In this document: in pieces, positions 9,746 to 18,996 of the stretch
Numbering within the stretch: the stretch's first letter is position 1
How the letters are laid out: each line of letters begins with the position of its first letter
Source: Phycisphaerales bacterium
GTDB lineage: Bacteria > Planctomycetota > Phycisphaerae > Phycisphaerales > UBA1924
Length of the DNA: 64,000 bases
Assembly: GCA_029260295.1 (NCBI GenBank)
Contig: JAJDDN010000008.1
Span: forward strand, 124,001-188,000
Reading direction: 5' to 3'
Position numbers and translations under genes: made by a program
Notes under the pieces: generated by a model
Database searches by the model: none
What the model was told of the DNA's origin: nothing
Seen by the model: the letters and a program-made list of their open reading frames with translations, nothing else

Positions 9746-10795
9746 ATGGGTCAACCAGAATGGAAATCCTCATACGACGATGACGGCGACCGCTTCGCCG
9801 GCATCAAAAAGGTCCTTGCTCGGATCTTCGGAGACGGCGAGAACCCCCTCGCATGGGGATTCCCCCTCGCCAAACTCGCCGGCGTGCGGTTCAAGATTCA
9901 CCTTCTCATGGTGGTCTATCTCCTCGCCCAGTTGATCTTCACCATGCCTGGCCACAAAGCCGGCGCGGTGTTCGTCATCCCGAACCTGGTCGCGATGGTG
10001 ATCCTTGTATTCCTTCACGAACTCGCCCACGCCCATGTCGCCCGTCGTAACGGCGGCCAATCCGATCAACGAATGCTCTGGCCCCTCGGCGGCCTCGAAC
10101 CCGCACGGTTCGAAGATGAAGATCCCAAAGCAGAACTCCGCACCGCCCTCGCAGGTCCGGCCCTCCACCTCGCCCTCATACCCCTCTTCGCCCTCCCTCT
10201 CGTTCTCTTGACGGGTTCATGGGACGCGATTATTTTCAACCCCTTCAGCCCCTCGTCTTCAATACACACCCTGATCCTCGCGACCGATCAGACCACTCCC
10301 TGGTGGCTCATCACGATCTGGGCCTTCTATGTTGTCAATCTGATTATCCTGATGGCCAACCTCATCCCGATGCATCCATTTGATGGCGCGACTGTTCTCC
10401 GCATCATCCTCGCAAAGAAGCGGGGTGACCTCGCTGCCCGTCATCTCACCGCATTTACAGGCCTCTGGGTCGCGACCGCCGTCGGGCTCGTAGGCATGGT
10501 CTTCGTTGACGCCAAGATGCTCCTTGCCATTGCGATCGTCGCCGGGATCGTCTGCACCCTCGAACGCCGCCGCCTCCAGTTCCTCGACTACGCCCTGATG
10601 GTCCCGGGCTTCTCAAAGAGCGACTCCAAACCCGATCCAGAGCCCAAATCCGCCTCTGACCAACCAGATCACCCCCCAACCGTGGATTTGGATCAGATTC
10701 TCGAAAAAATCTCCACATCGGGGATCGAGTCGTTGACAAGAAGAGAACGACGAACACTCAAGAAAGCCACCGAATCGAGCCGAAATTCGGAATGA
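9746..10795 (+). CDS. site-2-protease-like M50 membrane metalloprotease
   Basis: 349-aa integral membrane protein with about six hydrophobic segments. The zinc site is intact: HELAH at 91-95 inside a membrane segment (VFLHELAHAHVARR) and the distal NLIPMHPFDG (205-214), whose Asp is the third ligand. Family members cut transmembrane anti-sigma factors or similar substrates; the substrate here is unknown. No PDZ domain is visible. After the last membrane segment comes a charged cytosolic tail ending in a motif (QILEKISTSGIESLTRRERR) that recurs at the end of the adjacent rhomboid protease. The two genes are probably one operon. Confidence 0.87.
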   Translation: MGQPEWKSSYDDDGDRFAGIKKVLARIFGDGENPLAWGFPLAKLAGVRFKIHLLMVVYLLAQLIFTMPGHKAGAVFVIPNLVAMVILVFLHELAHAHVARRNGGQSDQRMLWPLGGLEPARFEDEDPKAELRTALAGPALHLALIPLFALPLVLLTGSWDAIIFNPFSPSSSIHTLILATDQTTPWWLITIWAFYVVNLIILMANLIPMHPFDGATVLRIILAKKRGDLAARHLTAFTGLWVATAVGLVGMVFVDAKMLLAIAIVAGIVCTLERRRLQFLDYALMVPGFSKSDSKPDPEPKSASDQPDHPPTVDLDQILEKISTSGIESLTRRERRTLKKATESSRNSE

Positions 10796-10854
10796 GCCGG
10801 CTCTTTTGCCCAATCACTCATCGACCACCCCGATCCGACCAAAGGCACCTCCAC

Positions 10855-11760
10855 ATGGGCATCCACGACCGAGACTACAACAAATCAGGACACGGCATGG
10901 GCGGCCCACCACGCTCCGGCGGCCAAGGCATGCTCGTCCGCTCACCCGGATGGTCGGTCAACACCTGGATTATCGCGATCAATATCGCTGTCCATATTCT
11001 CGCCATCACCATCTTCATGCCAGCTCTCTACAACTTTGGTCAGCTCACCGTTCATGATGGATTCCAACGACTCGAAGTCTGGCGGCTCATCACCTTCCAG
11101 TTCCTTCATTCCCCGCAATCCATCTGGCACCTCGGCATGAACATGTTCGGGCTCTGGATCTTCGGTTCAATGGTCGAGCAATACCTCGGCGGCAAAAAAT
11201 ACCTCGCCTTCTATCTCATCTGCGGCCTCGCCGGCGGGGTGATGTTTGTTGCTCTCAATGTGCTCGGTGCATTTACACCAATCAACATCCTGAGCGACGG
11301 GTTTAATACCCCCTTGGTCGGTGCATCGGCGGGCGTCTTTGGAGTCATAGTCGCCTGTGCCCATATCGCGCCAAACCAGACCGTCCAGCTCATCTTCCCG
11401 CCGATCCCAATGAAGCTCAAGGTCTTCGCCTATGGCTATGTCGCCCTCTCTCTCGTCCAACTGCTCGGTGGTGTGAACAACGCAGGAGGAGAAGCCGCCC
11501 ACCTCGGCGGTGCCATCGCGGGCTTCTACTTCATCCGCAACTCCCACCACCTCCTCGATTTCTTCGATGTCTTCGGCGACTCCCGGAATAAGTCCCGAAA
11601 GGCCAAATCCAAAAAAACAAAGCAGCCCAAAGGCACGCCCAACTACGACGAAGTCGATCGGATCCTCTCAAAGGTCGCCACCGAAGGCATTGGCTCCCTG
11701 ACCGACAAAGAAAAGCAAACACTCAACAAAGCAAGCAAGAACCAGCAGAACAGCGGCTAA
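10855..11760 (+). CDS. rhomboid family intramembrane serine protease
   Basis: 301 aa, about six membrane segments. The catalytic dyad is visible: Ser158 in LVGASAGVFG and His216 in EAAHLGGAIAG. The HxxxN element (His92, Asn96 in WHLGMNMFG) that shapes the oxyanion hole is also present. The usual GxSG is GASA here. The C-terminal tail (NYDEVDRILSKVATEGIGSL, then TDKEKQTLNKAS) resembles the tail seen in many bacterial rhomboids and matches that of the upstream M50 protease. I chose the ATG beginning MGIHDRDY. An in-frame ATG at 10792 overlapping the previous stop would add 21 residues. Confidence 0.88.
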   Translation: MGIHDRDYNKSGHGMGGPPRSGGQGMLVRSPGWSVNTWIIAINIAVHILAITIFMPALYNFGQLTVHDGFQRLEVWRLITFQFLHSPQSIWHLGMNMFGLWIFGSMVEQYLGGKKYLAFYLICGLAGGVMFVALNVLGAFTPINILSDGFNTPLVGASAGVFGVIVACAHIAPNQTVQLIFPPIPMKLKVFAYGYVALSLVQLLGGVNNAGGEAAHLGGAIAGFYFIRNSHHLLDFFDVFGDSRNKSRKAKSKKTKQPKGTPNYDEVDRILSKVATEGIGSLTDKEKQTLNKASKNQQNSG

Positions 11761-11768
11761 CCCGTGTC

Positions 11769-11774
11769 TAGTCT
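11769..11774 (+). promoter_or_regulatory. -10-like TAGTCT for tgt, probable leaderless start
   Basis: TAGTCT ends six bases before the tgt ATG at 11781; no Shine-Dalgarno. Confidence 0.5.
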
Positions 11775-11780
11775 TGCCAA

Positions 11781-13061
11781 ATGACCAAGCCGCTCAACTT
11801 CACAATCCACAACAAACTCGGGAACGCCCGCACCGGGACCGTCGATACCCTCCATGGCTCATTCGAGACCCCCGCCTTCATGCCCGTAGGCACCCGCGCC
11901 ACCATCAAGGGCATCCTCCCGAATCTCGTCAAAGAAACAGGGTCGCAGATCCTCCTCAATAACACCTACCACCTCATGCTCCGTCCCGGATCAGACCTCA
12001 TCAAAGAGATGGGAGGCGTCCACAAGTTCATGAACTGGAACGCCCCGATCCTCACAGACTCGGGCGGGTACCAGGCGTACTCCATGGCCGACATCAACAA
12101 CATCGATGAAGACGGCGTCTCCTTCAAGTCCATCCTTGATGGCTCCATGATCCGACTCAACCCAGAGATCGCGATGCAGGTCCAGAACGACCTCGGCCCA
12201 GACATCATGATGGCCTTCGACGATTGCCCCCCATCGGTCGATCCCGCAGTGGGCCCAGTCAACCAGACCCGCCTCCGCCACGCCGCCCGGCGCGACGCCA
12301 CCAAAAAAGCAGGCTACAACCACGCCGAGCGACTGCAGATTGCCAACGAACGCACCGTCCGCTGGCTTGAGCGGTGTAAAGCTTCTCATGCCCGACCCGA
12401 TGAACAGTCCCTGTTTGGCATAGTCCAAGGCGGCACCGATCTCGACCAGCGAGATTGGTCTGTAGAACGAATCTGCAACATCGACCTGCCGGGATACGCC
12501 ATCGGAGGCGTAGCAGTAGGGGAGTCTCCAGAAGACATCGCCAAAATCGTCGCCCATACCGCGCCCCAGATGCCCGAGTCCAAGCCAAGGTATTTGATGG
12601 GTGTCGGCTACGAACGCGACATCGTCGCCGCCGTCATGGCCGGCGTAGACATGTTCGATTGCGTCCTCCCCACCCGCAACGGCCGAAACGCCAACGCGTT
12701 CACCTCAGAACCCGGCCGCAATGGCCAGATCCGCCTCCGCAATGCCCCCTTCGCCCGCGACCCGAATCCCATCGAGCCCGGCTGTGATTGCCACGCCTGC
12801 GACCCTGCCCGCCATGGCTGGGACACCCCAGATGGTCAGCCCTTCACCAGGGCCTACATTCGGCATTTGTTCATGGCCGGCGAAATGCTTGGGCCGATCC
12901 TCGTCACGCTCCACAACCTCCGATTCTTCCAACGCCTGACCACGGATCTCCGGGCCGCCATCAACGCCGGTGATTGGGCCATTCTGATCGCGCAAAGGCC
13001 CCACCTCAAAGAACTCATCGAATCCAATACCCCTCAATCAGACCCCCGCTCAACCCCATAA
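11781..13061 (+). CDS. tgt: queuine/preQ1 tRNA-guanine transglycosylase
   Basis: Exchanges the wobble guanine of tRNAs with GUN anticodons for preQ1 in queuosine synthesis. 426 aa, slightly longer than the usual 370-400. Motifs: FMPVGTRATIKG, ILTDSGGYQAYSM (base-binding Asp), FGIVQGGTD, GGVAVGE, the nucleophile region GVDMFDCVLPTRNGRNA, and a zinc site made of CDCHAC plus the later His in TLHNL. It precedes yajC-secDF, an arrangement shared by many bacteria. A QueC-like protein lacking its catalytic motif lies at 20042. Confidence 0.96.
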   Translation: MTKPLNFTIHNKLGNARTGTVDTLHGSFETPAFMPVGTRATIKGILPNLVKETGSQILLNNTYHLMLRPGSDLIKEMGGVHKFMNWNAPILTDSGGYQAYSMADINNIDEDGVSFKSILDGSMIRLNPEIAMQVQNDLGPDIMMAFDDCPPSVDPAVGPVNQTRLRHAARRDATKKAGYNHAERLQIANERTVRWLERCKASHARPDEQSLFGIVQGGTDLDQRDWSVERICNIDLPGYAIGGVAVGESPEDIAKIVAHTAPQMPESKPRYLMGVGYERDIVAAVMAGVDMFDCVLPTRNGRNANAFTSEPGRNGQIRLRNAPFARDPNPIEPGCDCHACDPARHGWDTPDGQPFTRAYIRHLFMAGEMLGPILVTLHNLRFFQRLTTDLRAAINAGDWAILIAQRPHLKELIESNTPQSDPRSTP

Positions 13062-13132
13062 GCTGGTTTGGGTGACCTACCATCCATGCCCCAACGGGAT
13101 CCCCCCGTCAGGGTCATGAAAGGTATCGTTGC

Positions 13133-13615
13133 ATGGACATCAGTACTCCCATTGCCGCATGGGCAACCCACACCATGATCGCTCAAGACTCCGGTTCTGC
13201 CGGAGGTGTTTTAGGGGCTCCTTCAGGATCACCTCAATCAGGCACCCAAGCCCTCGGCACACCTGCCGACGGAGGTGCCGGCGCAGGTAATGGCGGTGGA
13301 GGCATGGGGAGTTTGCTCCCCATCATGCTCCTTATGATGGCCGGCATCCTCATCATGACCTCCCTCTCAGGCCGCAAAGAACGCAAGAAGCACGCCGCCC
13401 TCATGGCAAGCCTCGGCAAAAAGGATAAGGTCCGGGCCGCAGGCGGGATCATCGGCACCATCATCGAAATCAAGAACGACGAAGTTCTCCTTGAAACCGA
13501 TCGGGCATCAAACACAAGAATCCGTGTAGCCCGCTCGTCGATCTCGACAGTCATCAGTCACAAATCGACACCAGTCAAAGAAGAAGAAACGGCCGAACTC
13601 GCCGATTCCAAATAA
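13133..13615 (+). CDS. yajC: preprotein translocase subunit YajC
   Basis: Accessory subunit of the SecDF-YajC complex at the inner membrane. 160 aa, longer than the usual 85-110, because about 55 residues rich in Gly, Ser and Ala precede the single membrane segment (LLPIMLLMMAGILIMTSLSG). The cytosolic part is typical (GRKERKKHAALMASLGKKDK, then AAGGIIGTIIEI). AAAGG at 13119-13123 can serve as Shine-Dalgarno. It is followed 42 bases later by secDF. Confidence 0.9.
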   Translation: MDISTPIAAWATHTMIAQDSGSAGGVLGAPSGSPQSGTQALGTPADGGAGAGNGGGGMGSLLPIMLLMMAGILIMTSLSGRKERKKHAALMASLGKKDKVRAAGGIIGTIIEIKNDEVLLETDRASNTRIRVARSSISTVISHKSTPVKEEETAELADSK

Positions 13616-13657
13616 GTATTAATTCCCCGGTTAGCCCCGGATACCAAGAGGCATTGC

Positions 13658-16600
13658 ATGCGTCACTTTACTCGAAACTCAATCCTTGCCATGGTCATGC
13701 TCGCCCTCGCGTTCTGGGCCTCCAGTCCACTTTCCGAGAAAATTAAAACGGGCAAAGATCTCCGTGGCGGTGCGTCGCTGGTCTACTCAGTTCAAATTGA
13801 TCGTTCAGAGAACGCTTCGCAGGTCATCCCAAAGGTCATCGAAGTTCTTAAAAATCGCATCGACCCCAATGGTCTCTACGATATCCTGATCATCAGCCAG
13901 GGCCAGGACCGCATCGAGATCACGATGCCTCTCCCGAGTGATTATGTCAAAGAGCTCCGAAAGGCATTCGAAGACGAACTCGACAAACTCGGCGTCGCCT
14001 CGATCAAATCCGACGAGTTTGAACGCGTCATGGCGCTCCCAACCGATGAACGGGACGCCCAGATTGTGCGGATGGGCTCAAACAGCCCCAAGGTCCTTGA
14101 TCTACTCAACCAGGCAGCCGCGGCATTCGATGATGCCGAGCGATTCCGTGCACAGCTTGAGATCTTCTCGCTCAACTTAGACACCCCAGATGAGGTTATC
14201 GACAAGCTCGTAAACGATGCCGCCGAAGCAGAGTTGGCTTACGAATCTGCACGCGACAGCGTTTTAGACAGTGCTGTTTCACCGCAGGATGTCCGCCGCG
14301 CTCTTGAGCAGTCCAAAGTGCAGAAGACGATCCGTGACAACGCTGCCGATGGCGTGATCACGCTCCCCAGTGAGCGTGAGCGTGCATTGACCCGGATCCG
14401 TGATCGCTACCCCGATCTCGCCAATCAGCTCGATCGCGTTGAAGAAGCATACGAAATCTACTCTGAGAACCGAGACTCCCTCGACGACACCGCAGACCTC
14501 AAACGCCTTGTTCAGGCGGCGGGTGTGCTGAGTTTCCGGATCACCGCAGAACCCTCCGGTGCGGGTTCATCAATTTACACGCACCCCGAAGAATCACGCC
14601 TCCGCGAAAAACTCCGCGATGCAGGCCCCTCGCAGGCGAGCGCCCGTGACGCGCGTTGGTTCAAGGTCAATAAACTCGAAAGCTGGTTCGATTCAGTTTC
14701 TGGTTACGAGAGCATGATCGCGAATCCCGCGTCGTACTTTGCATCCCGTTACAAGTATGTCGTCGAAGAGTACGAGGGAAACTATTACATGCTCGCGTGG
14801 GACACCCGCGGCCTCCGTATGACCCAGCAGGACGGGCGATGGAAAGTTGAGAACTCACGCCGCTCGGTCGACCAGCTCGGTCGTCCAGCCATCGCATTTA
14901 CGATGGATGCCTCGGGTGCAAATCGCTTGGGCGAACTCACCGGCCCCAACACCGGTGCCAATATGGCTGTTCTCCTCGATGACGAGGTCTACACAGCACC
15001 ACGACTGAACTCACGAATCTCGAGCAATGCAATTATTGAAGGCGACTTCTCGCCAGAAGAGATTGACTATGTCGTCCGCGTTCTGACCGCCGGTTCACTC
15101 CAGGCCAAGATCTCGGCCGATCCAATCTCTGAAAACACCATCGCACCGGATCTCGGCCAAGACAACCTCGAGGCCGGCGTTCAAGCCGGTGTCATCGCCT
15201 TGATCGTTGTGTCGATATTTATGTTCGTGTACTACCTCGGATATGGCTTTGTCGCCGTGATCTGTTTGACCGCAAACGCCATTCTTATTCTCGGTGCACT
15301 CGCTCTCTCCCGGGCATCGCTGACCCTCCCCGGTATCGCGGGCATCATCCTGACCTTCGGTATGGCGGTCGATGCCAATGTACTCATCTATGAGCGTGTC
15401 CGCGAAGAACTCAACCGCGGCCTCGATCTCAGGCAGGCCGTCCGTATTGGGTACCAAAAAGCACTCTCCTCGATTGTCGACGGCAATGTGACCAACCTGA
15501 TCGTCTGTTTCGTGCTCGCTAAGGTGGGCACTCAAGAGATCAAGGGCTTCGCGATTACACTCGGAATCGGCGTTGTTTGTACAATGATCAGCGCCCTCTT
15601 TATCAACCATCTCATCATGAGCGCTCTGGTTGACAAGCTCCGCATCAAGAAGATGTCCATGCTTCCGATGATCATTCAGCCACTCGAACGCTTGCTCCAT
15701 CCAAAGGTCAACTGGATCGGGCTCCGCTGGGTATTCCTCATCATTTCGACTGCTTATGTTGGACTCGGCGTCTTTATGATCGCTTACCAGGGCGAAAAAA
15801 TGCTCGATACCGAGTTCAGAGGCGGCACCCAGGTCACCATGAGTCTCAAGTTTGAAGACTCAAATGATGCTACATCACAAAGAGTTACTTCTACCCGTGC
15901 AGAGATCGAAGACCGGGTCCATGAACTCGGCGAGAATGCCGAAGAAGATTCTGCAATCCGAGCGCTCCGCAGTGCAGAAATCATTCCCGTCAACCCGCAA
16001 GCTGATGGGATCACTTCCGACAAGTTCATTGTCAAGACCTTTGCAACTGATCGCGAGGCTGTAGGCAACTCGATTAGTGCAGAGTTCCAAGATCTCCTCG
16101 ATGCCCCGCCTGCCCTCAACTTCCGCTTCTCGCAGAGTGAAACATCTGCGGGTGCTTCGGTCTATCCGATTTTGTCGGCCCGTTTAGGTGAAAATATTGC
16201 CCGCCCAGAATACCGAAACTCGGTTTCCGACTACATCGGTGGTGCGGCGATCCTCGTCGAGCAGCTCGAACCGATGCCTTCCCTTGAGAGCATCGAAGAA
16301 CGCCTCGATATTACAAGACGCAAGTCCGACTTCTCTGACTTGCTCGGGCATAAAACCGAAATCCTCATTGTGCAAGGGGATCCATCCGCTGTCGGCGCAT
16401 TTGTCCTGTTGAGTGTTGACGAAGGGCTTTCGTACTTCGATAATGCAGATGCTTGGGAAGCCGAGATTGCTTCACGCGAATGGGATCTCATCCGGGCCGC
16501 CCTGACCACTTCGTCGGATCAGCTCAGTGTTCAGAACTTCTCGCCAGCAATTGCAGAGAACTTCCGGGCGACCGCGTTTGCTGCGGTTCTCTTGTCGCTC

Positions 16601-17146
16601 CTGCTTATCCTGATCTACATCTGGGTCCGGTTCGGTTCGGTCCGGTATTCAGCCGCGGCCATTGCAGCATTGACCCACGATGTCCTGACAACCATCGGGC
16701 TTATCGCGCTTGCCGAGATCTTGTATGACCACCACATGTTCACCGATCTTGCCAGAACACTCCTCATCGAGCCGTTCAAGATCGACCTCAACCTGGTCGC
16801 GGCGATGCTCACTATTATTGGGTACTCGCTCAATGACTCGATCGTCATCATGGACCGCATCCGCGAGAACCGCGGCAAGCTGTCCTACGCGTCCAAGGAA
16901 GTCATCAACCAGTCCATTAACGAGACGATCTCCCGTACGGTGATCACCTCGGGCACGACGCTCATGGCACTGATGATCCTGTATGTTTATGGCGGACAGG
17001 GCGTCCGGGCATTCTCGTTCGCACTTCTAGTCGGTGTCATGATTGGTACATATTCATCAATCGCTGTCGCCGCACCGCTCGTGTGGTCACGTAAGAAAGA
17101 TGTGTCCAAGTCAACCCAAGACGAGCTACTCGTCCCAGAGGGATAA
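13658..17146 (+). CDS. secDF: SecD-SecF fusion, protein translocase subunit
   Basis: Proton-driven membrane component that pulls secreted proteins out on the periplasmic side. One 1162-aa chain carries SecD (about 1-650) and SecF (about 690-1162), each with its first membrane helix, a periplasmic domain and a five-helix RND-type bundle. Landmarks are GKDLRGGASLVYSV, GMAVDANVLIYERVREE in SecD, and LDTEFRGGTQV plus GYSLNDSIVIMDRIRENRG in SecF. It is about 250-350 residues longer than common SecDF fusions, with extra sequence in both periplasmic regions (about residues 125-280 and 730-950). AAGAGG, six bases before the ATG, is a good Shine-Dalgarno. Confidence 0.95.
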   Translation: MRHFTRNSILAMVMLALAFWASSPLSEKIKTGKDLRGGASLVYSVQIDRSENASQVIPKVIEVLKNRIDPNGLYDILIISQGQDRIEITMPLPSDYVKELRKAFEDELDKLGVASIKSDEFERVMALPTDERDAQIVRMGSNSPKVLDLLNQAAAAFDDAERFRAQLEIFSLNLDTPDEVIDKLVNDAAEAELAYESARDSVLDSAVSPQDVRRALEQSKVQKTIRDNAADGVITLPSERERALTRIRDRYPDLANQLDRVEEAYEIYSENRDSLDDTADLKRLVQAAGVLSFRITAEPSGAGSSIYTHPEESRLREKLRDAGPSQASARDARWFKVNKLESWFDSVSGYESMIANPASYFASRYKYVVEEYEGNYYMLAWDTRGLRMTQQDGRWKVENSRRSVDQLGRPAIAFTMDASGANRLGELTGPNTGANMAVLLDDEVYTAPRLNSRISSNAIIEGDFSPEEIDYVVRVLTAGSLQAKISADPISENTIAPDLGQDNLEAGVQAGVIALIVVSIFMFVYYLGYGFVAVICLTANAILILGALALSRASLTLPGIAGIILTFGMAVDANVLIYERVREELNRGLDLRQAVRIGYQKALSSIVDGNVTNLIVCFVLAKVGTQEIKGFAITLGIGVVCTMISALFINHLIMSALVDKLRIKKMSMLPMIIQPLERLLHPKVNWIGLRWVFLIISTAYVGLGVFMIAYQGEKMLDTEFRGGTQVTMSLKFEDSNDATSQRVTSTRAEIEDRVHELGENAEEDSAIRALRSAEIIPVNPQADGITSDKFIVKTFATDREAVGNSISAEFQDLLDAPPALNFRFSQSETSAGASVYPILSARLGENIARPEYRNSVSDYIGGAAILVEQLEPMPSLESIEERLDITRRKSDFSDLLGHKTEILIVQGDPSAVGAFVLLSVDEGLSYFDNADAWEAEIASREWDLIRAALTTSSDQLSVQNFSPAIAENFRATAFAAVLLSLLLILIYIWVRFGSVRYSAAAIAALTHDVLTTIGLIALAEILYDHHMFTDLARTLLIEPFKIDLNLVAAMLTIIGYSLNDSIVIMDRIRENRGKLSYASKEVINQSINETISRTVITSGTTLMALMILYVYGGQGVRAFSFALLVGVMIGTYSSIAVAAPLVWSRKKDVSKSTQDELLVPEG

Positions 17147-17173
17147 ACACGGTTCAGTATTTGGTGGTACACT

Positions 17174-17190
17174 GCCGATGAGGACTCGGC
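17174..17190 (+). promoter_or_regulatory. hairpin displaying the Shine-Dalgarno of the LysM gene
   Basis: GCCGA (17174-17178) pairs with TCGGC (17186-17190), leaving the loop TGAGGAC, which holds the ribosome binding site just before the ATG at 17192. A TACACT (-10-like) at 17168-17173 lies immediately upstream. Confidence 0.35.
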
Positions 17191-17191
17191 C

Positions 17192-17854
17192 ATGGAAGAA
17201 CGCTCATCCAAAGTCTACTTAGGGCTCTGCATCTTGGTGCTGATCTGGATCGGTGTCTACTGGGCGTGGGAGCCCGGAAAGTCCGACAATCTTCGGATTT
17301 CTACATTCAAACCCGCGGAAGCCCCGATTGATTCGGATCCTGTTGAGATAGAACTGTTGCCTGATCCTGTTGCAAATGAGCAGCCGGTGACCGATATTTT
17401 GCCACCAGATTCTTCGCAACCCCAATCTTCCCAGCTCATTCCTCCAGAGTTTCAGGCTCACACGGTAGTTCAGGGCGAAATCATGCAAGATATTGCCAAG
17501 AGCTACTACGGCAAATCCAGTATGTGGAATGTTATTGCACGAGCAAACCCGAGGATTGATCCCCTCAGACTCCGTGCAGGCATGAGCCTGAGAATCCCGC
17601 TCGACCCCAACAACATCCAAGGGCGCGTCGTAAACACGAGTACAGGCGACACCGATACCGCAAACGCACAGCCTACAGAACTGGTTGTTGACTACATCGT
17701 CCAGCCCGGAGACTCCCTCTCCCGCATTGCCCAGAACTATTACGGCTCAGCCCGCCATGCGGATTTTATCTACCAATCAAACCGAGACACTCTCCGGTCT
17801 AAGGATGCTATCCGGGTCGGCCAGACACTCAAACTCCCGCCATTGGACCCATAA
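17192..17854 (+). CDS. membrane-anchored protein with two LysM domains
   Basis: 220 aa. A single N-terminal membrane anchor (about residues 9-26, YLGLCILVLIWIGVYW) is followed by an acidic, proline-rich linker and two LysM modules. The first begins around HTVVQGEIMQDIAKSYYG and ends SLRIPL; the second is VDYIVQPGDSLSRIAQNYYG to LKLPPL. LysM domains bind N-acetylglucosamine-containing glycans, so it probably contacts peptidoglycan from the inner membrane. No enzyme domain is present. It follows secDF by 45 bases. Confidence 0.87.
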   Translation: MEERSSKVYLGLCILVLIWIGVYWAWEPGKSDNLRISTFKPAEAPIDSDPVEIELLPDPVANEQPVTDILPPDSSQPQSSQLIPPEFQAHTVVQGEIMQDIAKSYYGKSSMWNVIARANPRIDPLRLRAGMSLRIPLDPNNIQGRVVNTSTGDTDTANAQPTELVVDYIVQPGDSLSRIAQNYYGSARHADFIYQSNRDTLRSKDAIRVGQTLKLPPLDP

Positions 17855-17896
17855 TCAAAGGGATTCGGACTTCTCCTTTATCTCGCAAGCGAGCCC

Positions 17897-17902
17897 TAGA
17901 AT
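17897..17902 (+). promoter_or_regulatory. -10-like TAGAAT for the HldD-like gene
   Basis: TAGAAT ends six bases before the ATG at 17909; no Shine-Dalgarno. Confidence 0.55.
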
Positions 17903-17908
17903 CTCCCC

Positions 17909-18940
17909 ATGACCACGACCCAGCCAGTCTATATCATCAGCGGCGGTGCCGGATTCATCGGCGCCAATCTCGTCGCACGCCTTCAGAAAGACGAGCCCGA
18001 GGCCCGCCTTTATGTCGTCGATGATTTCTCCACTGGCTCCTATGCCAACATCGTCGAGGCATGCGCCCGCATCAACGCCGGCCCCTTCCGCGGCACCATC
18101 ATGCCCGACTCCATCACCGACCTCAACTGGCAGCCCGCGATCATGGGGCTGGCTCCAAAGGCGGTGTTCCACCTTGCCGCGATCACCGACACGCTCGAGT
18201 TTGACGAGAAGAAAATGATCGCCGTCAACACCGAGCCTTTTATCGACATTCTCGATGCCTGCGTCGAGTCAAGCATCCCCCTCGTCTACGCATCAAGCGG
18301 CGCAACCTACGGCACACCCCCTCAAGCAGAACAATGCGTCCCGTTTCCGATCAATGCCGCTGGAAATCCATCCAATGTCTACGGCTTCTCCAAATGGCTC
18401 ATGGATGTCGAAACCCAGCGTCTCTTCGAATCGTCACTTATTGAATCGGCAGAACTCCCCCATGTCGTTGGGCTCCGCTACTTCAATGTCTTTGGTCCCG
18501 GCGAAGCCCGCAAAGGCAAAATGGCCTCGATGATTTATCATCTAACCAACCAGATGCTCGCGGGGAGCAATCCAAAGATTTTCGAGCACGGCCAGCACCA
18601 ACGCGACCAGATCCATGTCGACGACATCGTCGCGGGAACACTCGCCGCCGCCAAATCAACCGCCAAACCCGGCATCTACAACCTCGGTTCAGGCACAACC
18701 ACCACCTTCAACGATATTGTAGACGGCATCAACTCTGCACTCGGGACCAACAAACAAGCCGACTACATCCCCATGCCCGAAGAGATGATTGCAAGCTACC
18801 AGCACTACACCTGTGCCGACATCTCGCAAACCAAATCGGGGCTCGGCTGGATCCCAGAACGAGTGCCATCAGATGCAGTAACTGAATACGCCGCGCAACT
18901 GGCGAAAGAACACCAGAAAGCGACGGCCACCAACGCATGA
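17909..18940 (+). CDS. NAD(P)-dependent sugar epimerase, ADP-heptose 6-epimerase-like
   Basis: Short-chain dehydrogenase fold, 343 aa. [10 protein letters not shown] near the N terminus is the Rossmann glycine motif; YASSGATYG carries the catalytic Ser and YGFSKWLMD the Tyr-x3-Lys pair. Best resemblance is to Hld[19 protein letters not shown], the following IYHLTNQM and [19 protein letters not shown] match its substrate loop, as does [18 protein letters not shown]. HldD converts ADP-D-glycero- to ADP-L-glycero-manno-heptose for LPS core. This fits with kdsB in the window. Overlaps the next gene's longest frame by four bases. Confidence 0.82.
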   Translation: MTTTQPVYIISGGAGFIGANLVARLQKDEPEARLYVVDDFSTGSYANIVEACARINAGPFRGTIMPDSITDLNWQPAIMGLAPKAVFHLAAITDTLEFDEKKMIAVNTEPFIDILDACVESSIPLVYASSGATYGTPPQAEQCVPFPINAAGNPSNVYGFSKWLMDVETQRLFESSLIESAELPHVVGLRYFNVFGPGEARKGKMASMIYHLTNQMLAGSNPKIFEHGQHQRDQIHVDDIVAGTLAAAKSTAKPGIYNLGSGTTTTFNDIVDGINSALGTNKQADYIPMPEEMIASYQHYTCADISQTKSGLGWIPERVPSDAVTEYAAQLAKEHQKATATNA

Positions 18941-18996
18941 TCGACTCATCAATCCAAGAAATCAAACCGCAGGGCGGCCCACGGAGAACCAGAACA

